Program-made: the position numbers and the translations under genes | Shown: piece by piece, positions 48,097-56,444 of the stretch | Layout of the letters: each line of letters opens with the position of its first letter | Position numbering within the stretch: position 1 is the first letter of the stretch | Assembly: GCF_017592555.1 (NCBI RefSeq) | Contig: NZ_JAGFNS010000031.1 | Coordinates: forward strand, 1 to 64,000 | Length of the DNA stretch: 64,000 nt | From: Actinoplanes flavus | Lineage (GTDB): Bacteria; Actinomycetota; Actinomycetes; Mycobacteriales; Micromonosporaceae | Direction of reading: 5' to 3' | The notes under the pieces: generated by a model | What the model saw: only the letters and a program-made list of their open reading frames with translations | Told to the model about the DNA's origin: nothing | The model's database searches: none

Positions 48097-48729
48097 TCAG
48101 TGCTCAAACTGCAGCCAGTTCACGTTGACGAACTCGGCGCCTTCAGCTGAGGTGAACGTCACGAAGACGGTGTGCGTGCCGGTCACCGGCTTGAGCACGG
48201 CGGTGTCGGTACGCCATTTCTGCCAGCCGCCGGTGTTGCCGACCGACAGCTCGCCGACCGGATCGTTGGTCCGGCTGTCCAGCCGGATCTGCACCCGCCC
48301 GGTGATCCCGGCGCCGGACGACACCCGGATCCGGGCGGCCGTCGCCGGCACCGCCCCGAAGGCGAAGTTGTCGAACCGCAGGTGGTCGTCGCGGTTGATC
48401 CAGCCGACGTTGTCCCCGCCGCCCTCGTCGTCGGTGGGCTGGGTGTCGACGCCGGCCAGCTCGGTCGCCGCCTCGGCCTGGAGCACCGGGTACTTCACCG
48501 GGTTCGGCTCAGCGGAGGCCGGCGTGGCCGATGGCGCCGCCGGCGGTGTGGTGGTGGCGTCCGGGGTGACGACGGTCTGCCCGGTGATCACCGGGTCGGC
48601 CGGCGTGTCCTGCCAGCGCCCGAGCAGGTAGCCCACCAGGACCAGACCGACGCCGCCGAGCGCGAGGAGCGCCCGGCGGCGGTTCTGCCACGACCTGGTG
48701 CGATAGACGTTCGGGGATCGATTTTCCAC
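48097..48729 (-). CDS. Membrane-anchored protein with CBM6-like carbohydrate-binding domain
   Basis: A 210-residue protein. It has a short cytoplasmic N-terminus, one TM (about 20-37, ALLALGGVGLVLVGYLLG), a Thr/Pro/Ala linker (about 50-80) and a C-terminal beta-sandwich of CBM6 type: LQAEAATELAGVDTQ, NVGWINRDDHLRFDNFAFG, ARIRVSSGAGITGRVQIRLD, GGWQKWRTDTAVLKPVTGTHTVFVTFTS, VNVNWLQFE. It would bind glycans on the outer face. It starts 13 nt after dppF on the same strand, so it may be the last gene of the peptide-transporter operon. The GTG start has only a weak ribosome-binding site. Confidence 0.78.
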   Translation of the reverse strand: MENRSPNVYRTRSWQNRRRALLALGGVGLVLVGYLLGRWQDTPADPVITGQTVVTPDATTTPPAAPSATPASAEPNPVKYPVLQAEAATELAGVDTQPTDDEGGGDNVGWINRDDHLRFDNFAFGAVPATAARIRVSSGAGITGRVQIRLDSRTNDPVGELSVGNTGGWQKWRTDTAVLKPVTGTHTVFVTFTSAEGAEFVNVNWLQFEH

Positions 48730-48742
48730 CCGGTCAGGGTAG

Positions 48743-49798
48743 TCAGACCGTTTCGGCCACGATCGACTCGGTCGGCGGTGCGGCGAAGTGGCACGCGGTG
48801 TGCAGCTTCTCCGTGTGCTCCAGCAGCGCCGGGTCCTGCGTGGCGCAGATGTCCTCGGCCTTCCAGCAGCGGGTGCGGAAGCGGCAGCCGGACGGCGGGT
48901 CGACCGGGCTCGGCACGTCGCCCTGCAGACGGATCCGGCTCTTCGGCGGGACGCCGCGGACCACCCCGATGTCCGGCACGGCGGAGAGCAGCGCCTGGGT
49001 GTACGGGTGATTCGGCTTCTCGTACAGCTCGTCGCGCGGACCCTCCTCGACCACACGGCCCAGGTACATGACCGCGACCCGGTCGCAGAAGTGCCGCACC
49101 ACGCCGAGGTCGTGCGCGATGAAGACGAAGGCGATGCCCAGGTCTTTACGCAGGTTCTCCAGGAGGTTCATGACCTGCGCCTGGATCGACACGTCCAGGG
49201 CGGAGACCGGCTCGTCGGCCACGATCACCTTGGGCCGGGCCGCCAGTGCGCGGGCGATGCCGATGCGCTGCCGCTGGCCGCCGGAGAACTCGTGCGGGTA
49301 GCGGTTGTAGTGCTCCGGGTTCAGGCCGACCATCTCCAGGAGTTCCTGAACCCGCTTGAGCTCGCCGCTCTTCGGCACCATGTCGTGGGTGCGCAGCGCG
49401 GTGCCGACGATGGCGCCGACGGTGTGCCGCGGGTTCAGCGACGAGTACGGGTCCTGGAAGATCAGCTGGATCTCGCGGCGGTAGGGCCGCAGCTGGCGCT
49501 CGTTCATGTGGGCGATGTCCACGCCCTGGAACCGGATCTGCCCGCCGGTGGGCTCGAGCAGCCGGGTGATCAGGCGGGCCGTGGTGGACTTGCCACAGCC
49601 GGACTCGCCGACCAGGCCCAGCGTCTCGCCGGGCTGGAGGGTCAGGTTGACCCCGTCGACGGCCTGGACCCATTTGTTGCCTCGAGCGAGGATGCCCTCA
49701 CCCTTGATCCGGAAGTGCATCTTGACGTCGTCGAGTTCGAGCAGCGGTGCGCCCTCGACCTGGCGAACGCCCGATTTGGCAGCGGTGGCAGCGGTCAT
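48743..49798 (-). CDS. dppF: Oligopeptide/dipeptide ABC transporter ATP-binding protein (DppF/OppF type)
   Basis: A 351-residue ABC ATPase. Walker A GLVGESGCGKSTTARL, Q-loop IFQDPYSSLNPRHTV, signature FSGGQRQRIGIARAL, Walker B KVIVADEPVSALD and the H-loop IAHDLG are intact. The C-terminal oligopeptide-transporter extension contains the CRFRTRCWKAEDIC cysteines. It works with DppD, the two permeases and the binding protein in peptide import. AAGGAA precedes the ATG. It is fifth in the operon C-A-B-D-F. Confidence 0.92.
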   Translation of the reverse strand: MTAATAAKSGVRQVEGAPLLELDDVKMHFRIKGEGILARGNKWVQAVDGVNLTLQPGETLGLVGESGCGKSTTARLITRLLEPTGGQIRFQGVDIAHMNERQLRPYRREIQLIFQDPYSSLNPRHTVGAIVGTALRTHDMVPKSGELKRVQELLEMVGLNPEHYNRYPHEFSGGQRQRIGIARALAARPKVIVADEPVSALDVSIQAQVMNLLENLRKDLGIAFVFIAHDLGVVRHFCDRVAVMYLGRVVEEGPRDELYEKPNHPYTQALLSAVPDIGVVRGVPPKSRIRLQGDVPSPVDPPSGCRFRTRCWKAEDICATQDPALLEHTEKLHTACHFAAPPTESIVAETV

Positions 49799-49809
49799 CG
49801 TCGTGTTCC

Positions 49810-50898
49810 TTACGGCAGCCGGGGGAGGACTTCGGCCTCGAACACCCGGTCGGGGTCGTGGAGGTGGCAACGGGAGGCACGGCCGGTGTCGGCGGTGCGC
49901 GCGATCAGATCCGGCCGCAGCGTCCGGCACAGGTCGCCCTCGACCCGCTCGCGGAATTCGCACCGCGGGTTGAAGGCGCAACCGCTCGGCATGGCGAGCA
50001 GGCTCGGCGGCGATCCGGGGATCGGGTGCAGCGGGCCGGGCGTGCCGGAGACCGCCGGGATGCTCTCCAGAAGACCCCAGGTGTACGGGTGCAGCGGCGA
50101 ACCGAGGATCTTCTCGACCGGGCCGTGCTCGACCGCGTTGCCGGCGTACATCACCAGGATGTCGTCGGCGATCTCGGCCACCACGCCGAGGTCGTGGGTG
50201 ATGAAGACGACCGCCGAGCCGAAGTCCCGCTGGAGGTCCGCGATCAGGTCCAGGATCTGCGCCTGCACGGTCACGTCGAGGGCCGTGGTGGGCTCGTCGG
50301 CGATCAGCAGCTTCGGGTCGTTGACCAGGGCCATGGCGATCATGGCGCGCTGCCGCATGCCGCCGGAGAACTCGTGCGGGTACTGGTCCACGCGGCGCTT
50401 CGGGTTCGGGATGCCGACCCGGTCGAGCATCTCGATGGCCCGCTCCTTGGCGGCCTTCTTGGACGTCCGGTTGTGCGACCGGTACGACTCCATGATCTGG
50501 TCGCCCACGGTGAAGTACGGGTGCAGCGAGGACTGCGGGTCCTGGAAGATCATCGCGGCGTCGGCGCCACGGAACGACATCATCGCCCGCTCCGACATGC
50601 CGACGATCTCCTTGCCGCCGACCTTGATCGACCCGGTGATCTTGGTCGACTTGCGGTCGTGCAGGCCCATCACCGCCATGCTCGAGACACTCTTGCCCGA
50701 GCCGGACTCGCCGACGATCGCCAGCGTGCGGCCCAGCGGCAGGGAGTAGCTCAGGCCCTGCACCGCCTTGACGATGCCGTCCTGGGTGGGGAAGTGCACG
50801 TGGAGGTCGGAAACCTCGAGGTAGGCCTGCTCGTCCGCCGATCGGGCCCGGGGTGTCCGGGTCACCGTGTGCGGGGCCCGGACCGTCTGGTCGCTCAT
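49810..50898 (-). CDS. dppD: Oligopeptide/dipeptide ABC transporter ATP-binding protein (DppD/OppD type)
   Basis: A 362-residue ABC ATPase. Walker A AIVGESGSGKSVSSMAVMGL, Q-loop IFQDPQSSLHPYFTV, signature FSGGMRQRAMIAMAL, Walker B KLLIADEPTTALDV and H-loop FITHDLG are intact. The C-terminal extension has the GCAFNPRCEFRERVEGDLC cysteines common to OppD/DppD, which can bind an iron-sulfur cluster. It lies 11 nt before dppF and 55 nt after dppB. Confidence 0.92.
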   Translation of the reverse strand: MSDQTVRAPHTVTRTPRARSADEQAYLEVSDLHVHFPTQDGIVKAVQGLSYSLPLGRTLAIVGESGSGKSVSSMAVMGLHDRKSTKITGSIKVGGKEIVGMSERAMMSFRGADAAMIFQDPQSSLHPYFTVGDQIMESYRSHNRTSKKAAKERAIEMLDRVGIPNPKRRVDQYPHEFSGGMRQRAMIAMALVNDPKLLIADEPTTALDVTVQAQILDLIADLQRDFGSAVVFITHDLGVVAEIADDILVMYAGNAVEHGPVEKILGSPLHPYTWGLLESIPAVSGTPGPLHPIPGSPPSLLAMPSGCAFNPRCEFRERVEGDLCRTLRPDLIARTADTGRASRCHLHDPDRVFEAEVLPRLP

Positions 50899-50953
50899 GC
50901 CTGTGCCGCCTTTGTGCTGCGTGCCGTGGTGGGGTAGGGGTGGCCGGCCGGGA

Positions 50954-51934
50954 TCATCCGAGCCGGACCCGCGGGTCGAGGAAGGTGTAGACGATGTCGA
51001 CGACGAGGTTCATCAGCACCAGCACCACCGAGCCGAGGAGCACGGTCCCCATCAGCACCGGAAGGTCGTACTGGTTGAAGGCCCGGATGCTGAGCAGGCC
51101 CAGGCCCGGAAGGCCGAAGATGCTCTCGGTGAAGATGGCGTTGGTGAGCTGGAAGGCCACATCCAGACCCAGGATGGTGACCACCGGGGTCAGGCCGGCC
51201 CGGACGCCGTGCCGGTAGACGACCCGCCGCTCGCTGATGCCCTTGGACCGCGCGGTGCGGATGTAGTCCTGGCCCAGCGTCTCGATCATCGAGGCTCGCG
51301 AGTAGCGGGTGTAGGAGGCGGCGTTCGTCAGGCCCAGGGTCATCCAGGCGGCGAGCAGGCCGCTCGCCCAGGCCCAGGGATTGGTCAGGAGCGGGGTGTA
51401 CTGCGCCGGGGGGAACACGGTCGCGTACAGGGCGACGAGCAGGGCGACCACGAAGTACGGCACCGAGTTGACGAGCAGGCTGGTGCCGACGGTGACCTTG
51501 TCCATCGTCGAGCCGCGGCGCTTCGCGGCGAGGGTTCCGGTGAACACGCCGACGCCGAAGTACACGATCGCGCCACCGAGCACGATCGACAGGGTCACCG
51601 GCAGCGCGTCCGCCAGCATCTTGGTGACCGGCTGGCCGAGCGTGTAGGAGTAGCCGAGGCAGGGCGCCGGGCACTCGGTAACCACGCCACCGGCGGTGGT
51701 GTAGGTCCGGCCTGCGACGATGCCCTTCATGTAGAGGCCGATCTGGGCGACCGCCGGCTTGTCCAGGTCGAGGCTTCGCTCGATCGCCTCGATCCGCTCC
51801 GGAGTGCATCGAGTACCACAGATCACGCCCGCCGGGTCGGTCGGCGCCAGGAAGAAAAGCGCGAAACTGACAATCAGGGTGACGATCACGACCGAGATCG
51901 CGCTCGCCAGCCGACGCAGGATGTAGAACAGCAC
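50954..51934 (-). CDS. dppB: Peptide ABC transporter permease (DppB type)
   Basis: A 326-residue permease with about six TM segments. The N-terminal LFYILRRLASAISVVIVTLIVSFALFFL and the following GDP-like loop are characteristic of the DppB/OppB family. The EAA-type coupling helix is SMIETLGQDYIRTARSKGISERRVVYRHGVR. The start is a GTG. It is separated from the binding-protein gene by 137 nt that hold a hairpin. Confidence 0.92.
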   Translation of the reverse strand: MLFYILRRLASAISVVIVTLIVSFALFFLAPTDPAGVICGTRCTPERIEAIERSLDLDKPAVAQIGLYMKGIVAGRTYTTAGGVVTECPAPCLGYSYTLGQPVTKMLADALPVTLSIVLGGAIVYFGVGVFTGTLAAKRRGSTMDKVTVGTSLLVNSVPYFVVALLVALYATVFPPAQYTPLLTNPWAWASGLLAAWMTLGLTNAASYTRYSRASMIETLGQDYIRTARSKGISERRVVYRHGVRAGLTPVVTILGLDVAFQLTNAIFTESIFGLPGLGLLSIRAFNQYDLPVLMGTVLLGSVVLVLMNLVVDIVYTFLDPRVRLG

Positions 51935-52019
51935 CGCGGGTTCCTCCGGATGACACAGACGCGGGTTCAGGGGCGCCGGCCGGGATCGCCGGCGGCGGGA
52001 AGAGAACGTTTTCGAGCCA

Positions 52020-52054
52020 CGGTGGCCCGGCCCATGATGGGGACCGGGCCACCG
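52020..52054 (-). terminator. Intercistronic hairpin between the binding-protein and dppB genes
   Basis: CGGTGGCCCGG (52020-52030) pairs perfectly with CCGGGCCACCG (52044-52054), starting 17 nt past the binding-protein stop. Such stems between a solute-binding gene and its permeases usually act as partial terminators or mRNA stabilisers that keep the binding protein abundant. Confidence 0.65.
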
Positions 52055-52071
52055 CGTTTGGTGCTAGTGGA

Positions 52072-53814
52072 TCAGCTCTTCAGGAAGAGGTTGGTGAAGA
52101 GCGGCATGCCCATGGTGGGGTCAGCCTCGGCGCCACCGACGTTGGTGCCGATCACGATGCCGAACTTGGTGTAGTAGTACGGGATCGCGGCGTACTGCTT
52201 CATGACCTCCTCGTCGAGGGCGGCCCACTTGGAGGTGGACTCCTCGACCGGGAGGTTCGCGACCTCGTCGATCTTGGCGTCCAGCGCCGGGTCCTTCAGC
52301 TCGCCCATGCTGGTGCCGGCGGCGATGCTCTCGGACTTGAAAAGGACCGGGATCCAGCTACCACCGGACGGCCAGTCGGAGCACCAACCACGCGGGCCCT
52401 GGGCGATATTGACCGGGGCATCGTAGTCGCTGATCTTGGTGCGGAGCTCGGCGGTCGGGACACCGATCGCCTTGACCGTGAAACCGGCCTCCTTCAGCGC
52501 GGCCTCGCGAACCGCGGAGACCTGCTGCGGAACCGGCTTGGTGTTGTCGTAGTACCAGCTGACCTCGAAGCCGACCTTGCCGGCGGCCTCCAGCAGCTTC
52601 TTCGCGGCGGCCGGGTCACCGGTGCCCTCGCCGTCCAGGTCCTCGACGGGGGTGTACTTCTGGTAGCCGGGGACGCTCGGCGGCATGAACGTGGTAGCCC
52701 GCTGACCGACGTAGTCGTTGACGCCGCCAGCCTTCCAGGTCTGGTCGTACGGCCAGGCCTTGGCGATCGCCTTACGGACCTCGAGCGGAACCTGGGTGGT
52801 GTCGATCTGCCAGGTGTAGGTGCAGGGCGACTCACCCTGGACGAACTGCGCCTTCTTCTCGCTCGTCAGCTGCGGGATGAGCGAAGCGTCGACGTCCATG
52901 TAGTTCAGCGCGCTGGCGTCCGGGCCGTTGCTGTTCAGGACCTGCTGCTGGGTCTTGACGTCGTCGCCACCCCACTTGAAGGTCCAGCCGTCGACGTACT
53001 GGTGCTTGACCGGGTCGGTCGCCGCGTTCCAGTTGTCGTTCTTGGCCAGCTTCAGCTCGCTACCCGGGGTGTAGGAAGCGATCTTGTACGGGCCGCTGGC
53101 GATCGGCTTGTTCTTGTAGTCGGCCTTGGTGTCCTTCGCCTCGGGGATCGGCGAAAACATCGGGAACGTCATGTAGAACGGCAGGTCCGAGAACGGCTTC
53201 GCCAGGTTGATCTTCAGGGTGTCGGCACCCACGACCTCGACGCCGGAGTAGTTCGGGCCGCTGGTGTACGGGCCCTTGTACTTGTCGCCGTCCTTGAAGT
53301 AGGTCAGCTGGTACGCCGGGCCGTTCGCGTAGATGTCGTGGGCGAACGAGCGCTTGATCGCGTACGCCAGGTCCTCGATCTTGATCTCGGACCCGTCCTC
53401 GTACTTCTCGCCGGTCTTGAACTTGAAGGTCCAGGACAGCTTGTCAGCGGAGACGGTGCCGACGTCGGTCAGGTCCGGCACGAGGACCGGCTTCCCGTCG
53501 CGGATGGCGAACTGGGTGGCAGTGCGGAAGAGCAGCTTGCCGATCTCATTCGCATCCACGTAGTAGATGTCGGTCGGGTCGATCGTGTTCGGCGTGGACT
53601 GCGAGTAGATCGTGATCTCGCCGCCCTTGCGGGCACCGGGGACCTCGGGCGCGGGGCCCTTGGCGTCGGGGTCGATCGCCGCGGTCTGGGTCGAGATCTT
53701 GCCGGTGTCGTCCGACTTGTTCTCGTCATTGTTGGACGACGGGCTGCCACAGCCCGCCAGGCCCAGAGTCAGGGCGGCGGCCGCAGCCGCGGCCATTCTC
53801 AAACGCCTCGCCAT
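52072..53814 (-). CDS. dppA: Peptide-binding lipoprotein (SBP family 5)
   Basis: A 580-residue extracytoplasmic binding protein. The lipoprotein signal has the lipobox LGLAGC near residue 22. An acidic/Asn-Ser linker follows, then the family 5 fold: GGEITIYSQSTPNTIDPTDIYY, WTFKFKTGEKYEDGSEIKIEDLAYAIKRSF, and PEAKDTKADYKNKPIASGPYKIASYTPGSELKLAKN. It delivers peptides to the permeases. ATG 53814 lies after AGGAG at short spacing; an in-frame GTG at 53853 would overlap the dppC stop but would add a non-signal extension. It is second in the operon. Confidence 0.9.
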   Translation of the reverse strand: MARRLRMAAAAAAALTLGLAGCGSPSSNNDENKSDDTGKISTQTAAIDPDAKGPAPEVPGARKGGEITIYSQSTPNTIDPTDIYYVDANEIGKLLFRTATQFAIRDGKPVLVPDLTDVGTVSADKLSWTFKFKTGEKYEDGSEIKIEDLAYAIKRSFAHDIYANGPAYQLTYFKDGDKYKGPYTSGPNYSGVEVVGADTLKINLAKPFSDLPFYMTFPMFSPIPEAKDTKADYKNKPIASGPYKIASYTPGSELKLAKNDNWNAATDPVKHQYVDGWTFKWGGDDVKTQQQVLNSNGPDASALNYMDVDASLIPQLTSEKKAQFVQGESPCTYTWQIDTTQVPLEVRKAIAKAWPYDQTWKAGGVNDYVGQRATTFMPPSVPGYQKYTPVEDLDGEGTGDPAAAKKLLEAAGKVGFEVSWYYDNTKPVPQQVSAVREAALKEAGFTVKAIGVPTAELRTKISDYDAPVNIAQGPRGWCSDWPSGGSWIPVLFKSESIAAGTSMGELKDPALDAKIDEVANLPVEESTSKWAALDEEVMKQYAAIPYYYTKFGIVIGTNVGGAEADPTMGMPLFTNLFLKS

Positions 53815-53849
53815 TTCTCCTCTTCTCATTGCCGGCAACGTGCGCCGGT

Positions 53850-54866
53850 TCACCGTCGGGTACGGGGGTCGAAGGCATCCCGGATGGCGTCACCGAGCAG
53901 GCTGAGCGCCAGGACCAGGATAGTGATGCCGATCACCGGAACCCACAGGAAGACGGGGTGGGCCCGGTAGTACGTCACCGCGGTGGCGATGGTCAGCCCC
54001 CAGGAAGGGGTGGGCTCGACCAGTCCGACACCGAGGAACGTGAGACCGGCTTCGGTGACGATGTACGTCGGGAGTGCGATCGAGGACGAGACGATGATCG
54101 GCCCGACCAGGTTCGGCAGCAGCTCCTTGAAGAGCACCTTATGGGTGGGTACGCCGAGTACCCGGGCGGCCTGGATGAACTCGCGTTCACGCAGGGAGAG
54201 CACCTCGCCGCGGATCAGCCGCGCGAGGCTCGCCCACCCGAATACCGAGAGCACCAGGATCAGGCTGAAGAAGCGGACCCGGGCGACCTGTTGCGCGTCC
54301 GCGTCCTCGGCGGTGCCGACGAAGATGGAGAGCAGCACGGCCGGGACGGCGATGGCGAAGAGCAGGTAGGGCAGGCTCAGGACGAAGTCGATGATCCAGG
54401 AGAGGACCCGGTCGACCCAGCCGCCGGCGAATCCCGCGATCAGGCCGACGGTCACGCCGATGATCGTCGTGATGACGGTGACGAGCCCGGCCACGATGAG
54501 TGACGGGCGGGCGCCGTAGACCCAGCGAGCGAAGAGGTCGCGACCGAGACGCGGCTCGATGCCGAACCAGTGATCGCCGGTGATCCCGATCGTCGGGTAT
54601 CCGTTGTCGTCGACCAGGTCGATATGGAAGGTCGTCGGGTCCTGGCCCTCGAGCTTGGCCAGCAGGGGCGCGAAGATCGCGACGAACACGAAGAACAGGA
54701 ACACGCCCAGGCTGACCATCGCCACCTTGTCGCGGCGCAGCCGGGACAGGGCGATACGGGTCGGTGACTTGCCCTTCGCGGTGTTCGGGGAAGTCTTCGA
54801 CGGAGTCGCCGGCTCGGATGAGAGTGGCTTCCCGGTCAGCGCGGGGTCATCGATCAACGGTTCCAC
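53850..54866 (-). CDS. dppC: Peptide ABC transporter permease (DppC type)
   Basis: A 338-residue permease with a ~50-residue hydrophilic N-terminus, then TM segments starting VAMVSLGVFLFFVFVAIFAPLLA. It has the EAA-type loop REREFIQAARVLGVPTHKVLFKELLPNLVGPIIV and ends GDAIRDAFDPRTRR, as DppC/OppC proteins do. The GTG at 54866 follows GGAGGTGA with 8-nt spacing, a very strong site. It is the first gene of the dpp operon, an unusual position for DppC, whose gene normally follows dppB. Confidence 0.92.
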   Translation of the reverse strand: MEPLIDDPALTGKPLSSEPATPSKTSPNTAKGKSPTRIALSRLRRDKVAMVSLGVFLFFVFVAIFAPLLAKLEGQDPTTFHIDLVDDNGYPTIGITGDHWFGIEPRLGRDLFARWVYGARPSLIVAGLVTVITTIIGVTVGLIAGFAGGWVDRVLSWIIDFVLSLPYLLFAIAVPAVLLSIFVGTAEDADAQQVARVRFFSLILVLSVFGWASLARLIRGEVLSLREREFIQAARVLGVPTHKVLFKELLPNLVGPIIVSSSIALPTYIVTEAGLTFLGVGLVEPTPSWGLTIATAVTYYRAHPVFLWVPVIGITILVLALSLLGDAIRDAFDPRTRR

Positions 54867-55455
54867 GCTTGTAGTTCACCTCCATGGACGGACACACCTC
54901 ACATGCGCCGTGCGTGAGAGGTATTCGGATGCTGCGGTTGGCAAACGTAGTCGGGAATCGGGCCGTAGGAAATGAGTTGACGCATCGAATGAATAACAGA
55001 GAGCGGGCCCGAGCATATGGATTAGGTCATACCATCGGCTACGGAAGTACTCCTCAAAACCCCAAATTTACCACCATACCGTCACGTAGCGGGTCGCTTT
55101 CGTGGGCGTTTTGTCCGCTATGGAGATTCGGCGGGCAATCGTACGGTTGCGCAGAGTCATCGAAGCGGCGAACGGTGAATGTCGCATCACCGTTTCTTCA
55201 GCGTTTCAAGATCATGTCCTTCGGAGCCCCTCCCTCCGTGGGTCCTGCGGCCGGCGAGCGTGATCACCGGAAGATTTACGGTCAGTGACGGCCTTTGCCG
55301 GATATAGGCGGGCTTCGTAGCCGCCGGAGGGGCGGGCCCTCTCGGGCCGTCGGGGCGACTATTCGGTAACCATTCCGGCCATCGAAAGCCGCCATTGGTG
55401 GCCGGCCGGGCGCGACGCCGCGCCGGGCCGGCCTAATGGCAACGGTCCGGAACGG
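54867..55455. other. 589-nt intergenic region with dpp promoter
   Basis: No convincing gene. The open frame at 54884-55288 has poor codon use and no ribosome-binding site. The part at 54940-55100 is AT-richer and probably holds the dpp promoter on the minus strand. The right end contains the terminator at 55391-55440. I saw no clear operator palindrome. Confidence 0.55.
55391..55440 (-). terminator. Long GC-rich hairpin after the LLM oxidoreductase gene
   Basis: A 15-bp stem (GGCCGGCCGGGCGCG against its complement with one mismatch) closes on ACGC and is extended by an outer GCCATT/AATGGC pairing. It begins 16 nt past the minus-strand stop at 55456. Confidence 0.8.
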
Positions 55456-56361
55456 TCAGCCGTGGGGCGCGAGCGCGTCGAGGATCTCGGCCCCGAGATC
55501 CGCGGCCGCACGCGGGTCGGCCTCCGGTCCGCCGATCCGCGGGTCCCAGTTGGGCTCGTAGAACAGCTCGGTGGCGCCGGCCTCAGCGTACCGCTCCGCT
55601 CCCGCGCGGATCTGGTCCCAGCTCCCGGAGAGCGGTATCGCCTCGTCGCGCCGGCCGGCCTGCACGACGCCACGTACGACGATACGCACCGTGTCCGGGT
55701 CCCGTCCTGCGGCCTCCGCCGCTTCGCGGACGATCCGCACCCCGCGCTCGATCTCCGGCAGGCTGGTCCGGCTGCTGCTCACCCAGCCGGCCGCGATCCG
55801 CCCGGCCCGCCGCAGCGCCACGTCGGCGGTGCCGCCGAGCAGCACCGGCGGGCCACCCGCCTGCGCCGGAGCCGGCGCCATCCGGCTCGGCGGCACCCGG
55901 TAGAAGCGGCCCTCGTACTCGGCCTCACCCTCGCTGAACAGCGTTCTCAGCACATCCAGATACTCCTCGGTGCGTGGCCCGCGCGGCTTCGGATCGGACC
56001 CGGTGGCCACGAACTCCGGCTCCGACCACCCGGTGCCCAGCCCCAGGTCGAACCGTCCCCCGGACAGCCGATCCAGGGATCCGGCTTGCTTGGCCAGGTA
56101 GGTGGGCGACACGTACGGCAGGTTGATCACCGAAACCCCGAGCCGGATCCGGGACGTGGCGGCGGCGGCCCAGGTGAGCGCGACCATCGGATCGAGCACG
56201 CTGTGATAGATCGGCGCGAGATCCTGGTCCCGCCCGACGAGCAGTCGCTGAAACGCCCAGAGCCCGTGATACCCGAGCTCTTCGGCTCGCCGGGCGATCA
56301 TGGTCAGCGTCTCCGGTTGCGCCCAGGCGCCGGAGACCGGACATCCGAAACTGATGAGCAT
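55456..56361 (-). CDS. LLM-class (luciferase-like) F420-dependent oxidoreductase
   Basis: A 301-residue TIM-barrel protein of the bacterial luciferase-like family, which in actinobacteria often uses coenzyme F420. Seen: ETLTMIARRAEELGYHGLWAFQRLLV, AAATSRIRLGVSVINLPYVSPTYLAKQAGSLDRLSGGRFDLGLGTGW and EEYLDVLRTLFSEGEAEYEGRFYRVP. Together these match the usual layout. The cofactor (F420 or FMN) and substrate are not determined from sequence. ATG 56361 (MLISFGCP) opens the barrel. It is monocistronic with its own terminator. Confidence 0.88.
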   Translation of the reverse strand: MLISFGCPVSGAWAQPETLTMIARRAEELGYHGLWAFQRLLVGRDQDLAPIYHSVLDPMVALTWAAAATSRIRLGVSVINLPYVSPTYLAKQAGSLDRLSGGRFDLGLGTGWSEPEFVATGSDPKPRGPRTEEYLDVLRTLFSEGEAEYEGRFYRVPPSRMAPAPAQAGGPPVLLGGTADVALRRAGRIAAGWVSSSRTSLPEIERGVRIVREAAEAAGRDPDTVRIVVRGVVQAGRRDEAIPLSGSWDQIRAGAERYAEAGATELFYEPNWDPRIGGPEADPRAAADLGAEILDALAPHG

Positions 56362-56444
56362 GCACGTCAACCTAAACCTGTGCCGCGTCTCGGCCGCGGC
56401 GTCTGCCGGGTCCCTCGGGAAGGACCTTCTCCGGTACGCCTGGG

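Noticed and set aside
47916..48107. 63-residue minus-strand frame starting at TTG after the CBM6-like gene
   Set aside because: TTG start, no ribosome-binding site, basic Ser/Arg composition without pattern; treated as non-coding.
54884..55288. 134-residue plus-strand frame in the dpp upstream region
   Set aside because: Codon use unlike neighbours, no ribosome-binding site, and it occupies the AT-richer promoter region of the divergent operon.
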